A DNA stretch of 64,000 nt from Palsa-883 sp963826975. GTDB taxonomy: Bacteria > Pseudomonadota > Alphaproteobacteria > Acetobacterales > Acetobacteraceae. The notes under the pieces were generated by a model that did no database searches, was not told the origin of the DNA, and saw only the letters and a program-made list of their open reading frames with translations. The number at the start of each line of letters is the position of its first letter. Positions within the stretch are counted from its first letter, which is position 1. Where the stretch lies: the NCBI GenBank assembly GCA_963826975.1, contig CAWGZJ010000008.1:1-64000 (forward strand), read 5' to 3'. Position numbers and translations under genes: made by a program. Below, piece after piece: positions 63,001 to 64,000 of the stretch.

Positions 63001-64000
63001 GCCAGGTCGGTGTAGGCGACGCCTTCCCACACGCCGATGGTGCCTACCGTGCTGCCGGCCACGGTGCTGGCGTTGCCCACGTCGAACAGGTTGTAGTCGC
63101 TGCCGAAGCCGCTCTCGGCGCCTGGCGCGACCGTGATCGCCGGGCCCGACGCCATGGCGATGATGTTGTTCTCGATCTCGGTCGAGACGGCGTTGCCGCC
63201 GATCGCGATACCGGTCCCCGTCAGTTCGTAGATCGTGTTGTTGGTGATGTCCTGATCCAGCCCGTTGGTCAGGGAAATTCCAGCCGTGGCATTTTCGTAG
63301 ATCAGGTTGCCGGTAATCGGGATGATTGGGCCGGTGTAATATTCCACCCCGGAAATGCCGATCGGAGCGCCATACACCGTATTGCCGGTGATCGCCGTCG
63401 GCGGGCTCGAAGTGTAGAATATTCCGTCGCCGGTGATGTCGTAGACGACGTTGTCCTGTGCGGTCGAACTGCCACCCACGAAAATGCCGCTGGTGCTGCC
63501 GTAGACCGTGTTGCCGAGGCCGGTCGAGGCATTGAGCTCGATGGCGGCGCGCGAGGTGCTGATCTGGCTGTAGACGAGGTTGTCGGTGACCTGCGCGGTA
63601 TGCGCCTCGATGCCGGCGTCACGGTTGCCGAACACGCTGTTGCCGGTGACCGTGCCAGGGGCGGTGGTGGAGTAGCCGGCGTTGTTGTTGCTGTAGATGC
63701 CGTCGCCCTGGTTGGCGTAGACCTGCGTGTCCTCGATCAGGCTGCCGGCGTCGTCGACTATGCCATTGCCGGTGCCTCCATACAGGCCGGCCTGCTCGTA
63801 ATAGGCGCCGCCGTCGATCGTTGAGGGCCCCGCCCCGGAGTAGCCGTCCTGCAGATAAAGCCCGGCCTCGTTGTTGCGGAATACCTGGTCGTTGAGGAAC
63901 TGTACGCCACCGTTGCCCTGCTGCACCAGTACGCCGTCCTGGTTGCCGCCGTAGTAGTTGCCGTTGCCGTCCAGCCCATTGCCGTTGATGCTGTCGTTCT
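54013..64000 (-). CDS. Giant modular surface protein: beta-helix, malectin-like and cadherin-like repeats (open at right edge, many frame breaks)
   Basis: One coding region of over 3,300 codons runs from beyond 64,000 to a stop at 54013. In protein order it has: a PbH1 beta-helix block (64,000-62,940; TGNTVYGAPIGISGVEYYTG), a linker ending GSPAIDAGDPTT, a malectin-like block (about 61,980-61,070; SYTLTLYFADPSANAAGQRV), a second beta-helix (61,070-59,690), a second malectin-like block (59,000-58,100), a third beta-helix (58,100-56,650), a beta-sandwich (TVSSQGYLQFAGPNSTGYD), an Ig-like domain, three cadherin-like repeats (AANFYGADSFVFAATDPDGE), a Pro/Ala-rich linker and a 110-residue C-terminal domain. 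Frame breaks are frequent, e.g. near 55,183, 56,618, 57,640, 58,100, 58,365, 58,425, 58,642 and several at 58,870-59,420. It is probably the main cargo of this locus. Confidence 0.85.
59650..60300. repeat. Large internal duplication of the giant gene, copy 2
   Basis: This segment matches 62,945-63,590 closely at DNA level, e.g. TTGCCGACCTGGCTGTGCTG at both left ends and TATTCC..CCGGAAATGCCGATCG inside. Spacing between equivalent points is about 3.3 kb. Confidence 0.8.
62945..63590. repeat. Large internal duplication of the giant gene, copy 1
   Basis: Partner of 59,650-60,300. Both encode the beta-helix stretch with GNTxYG, EYYTGP and GNLIY turns and the following LDQHSQVGN sequence. Confidence 0.8.

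Noticed and set aside
54013..64000. Regularly spaced short repeats as a CRISPR array
   Set aside because: The repeats are coding beta-helix turns with variable spacing and no constant repeat/spacer structure; no cas gene is present.

Overview
The window is high-G+C, gene-dense bacterial DNA. Hint-domain surface proteins, an IS66/IS110/IS91 mix, group II intron debris and many dispersed palindromic repeats fit an alphaproteobacterium, most likely in or near Acetobacteraceae. That placement is inference from gene content; no rRNA or species marker is present.

Positions 1 to about 35,700 are an accessory, island-like region. Small oxidoreductases and detoxification enzymes (quinone reductase, tautomerase, isochorismatase-fold hydrolase, SDRs, F420-type reductase, FAD enzymes, GFA, VOC, GSTs, alpha/beta hydrolase, DUF899) sit in short operons. 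Most have their own regulator: MarR, two TetR, two LysR, two ArsR and one ECF sigma factor. Mobile DNA is dense: an IS91-type remnant with an integrase stub, a 28-nt initiator-tRNA 3' end (att-like), two head-to-tail IS66 elements sharing one 8-bp target repeat, a group II intron remnant and an IS110 element. A dispersed repeat of about 230 bp, all copies on the + strand, separates many of the cassettes.

Positions 35,919 to the right edge form one co-directional minus-strand locus of at least 28 kb. In transcription order it holds: a giant modular beta-helix/malectin/cadherin-like protein (open at the right edge), a DUF3467 protein, a GAF-HlyD membrane protein, an M50 metalloprotease with PqqD-like and HlyD-like parts, a short SecA-like ATPase, a periplasmic HlyD adaptor, a Hint-domain beta-rich surface protein, then sugar genes (RfbF, SDR, zinc-binding C-methyltransferase, RfbC) and an SDR-TPR-OGT fusion glycosyltransferase. 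Six junctions are 4-bp ATGA/GTGA stop-start overlaps, or 13-19 bp gaps elsewhere, so the genes are probably translated as a unit. My reading is a dedicated export, processing and glycosylation system for very large surface proteins. It has a SecA-like motor and no ABC transporter or TolC in view. This is the most interesting content of the window.

Many genes carry single-base frameshifts, at very high density in the giant gene and at the start of the Hint protein. They could be real decay or assembly error, so frameshifted genes are described by their reconstructed product.
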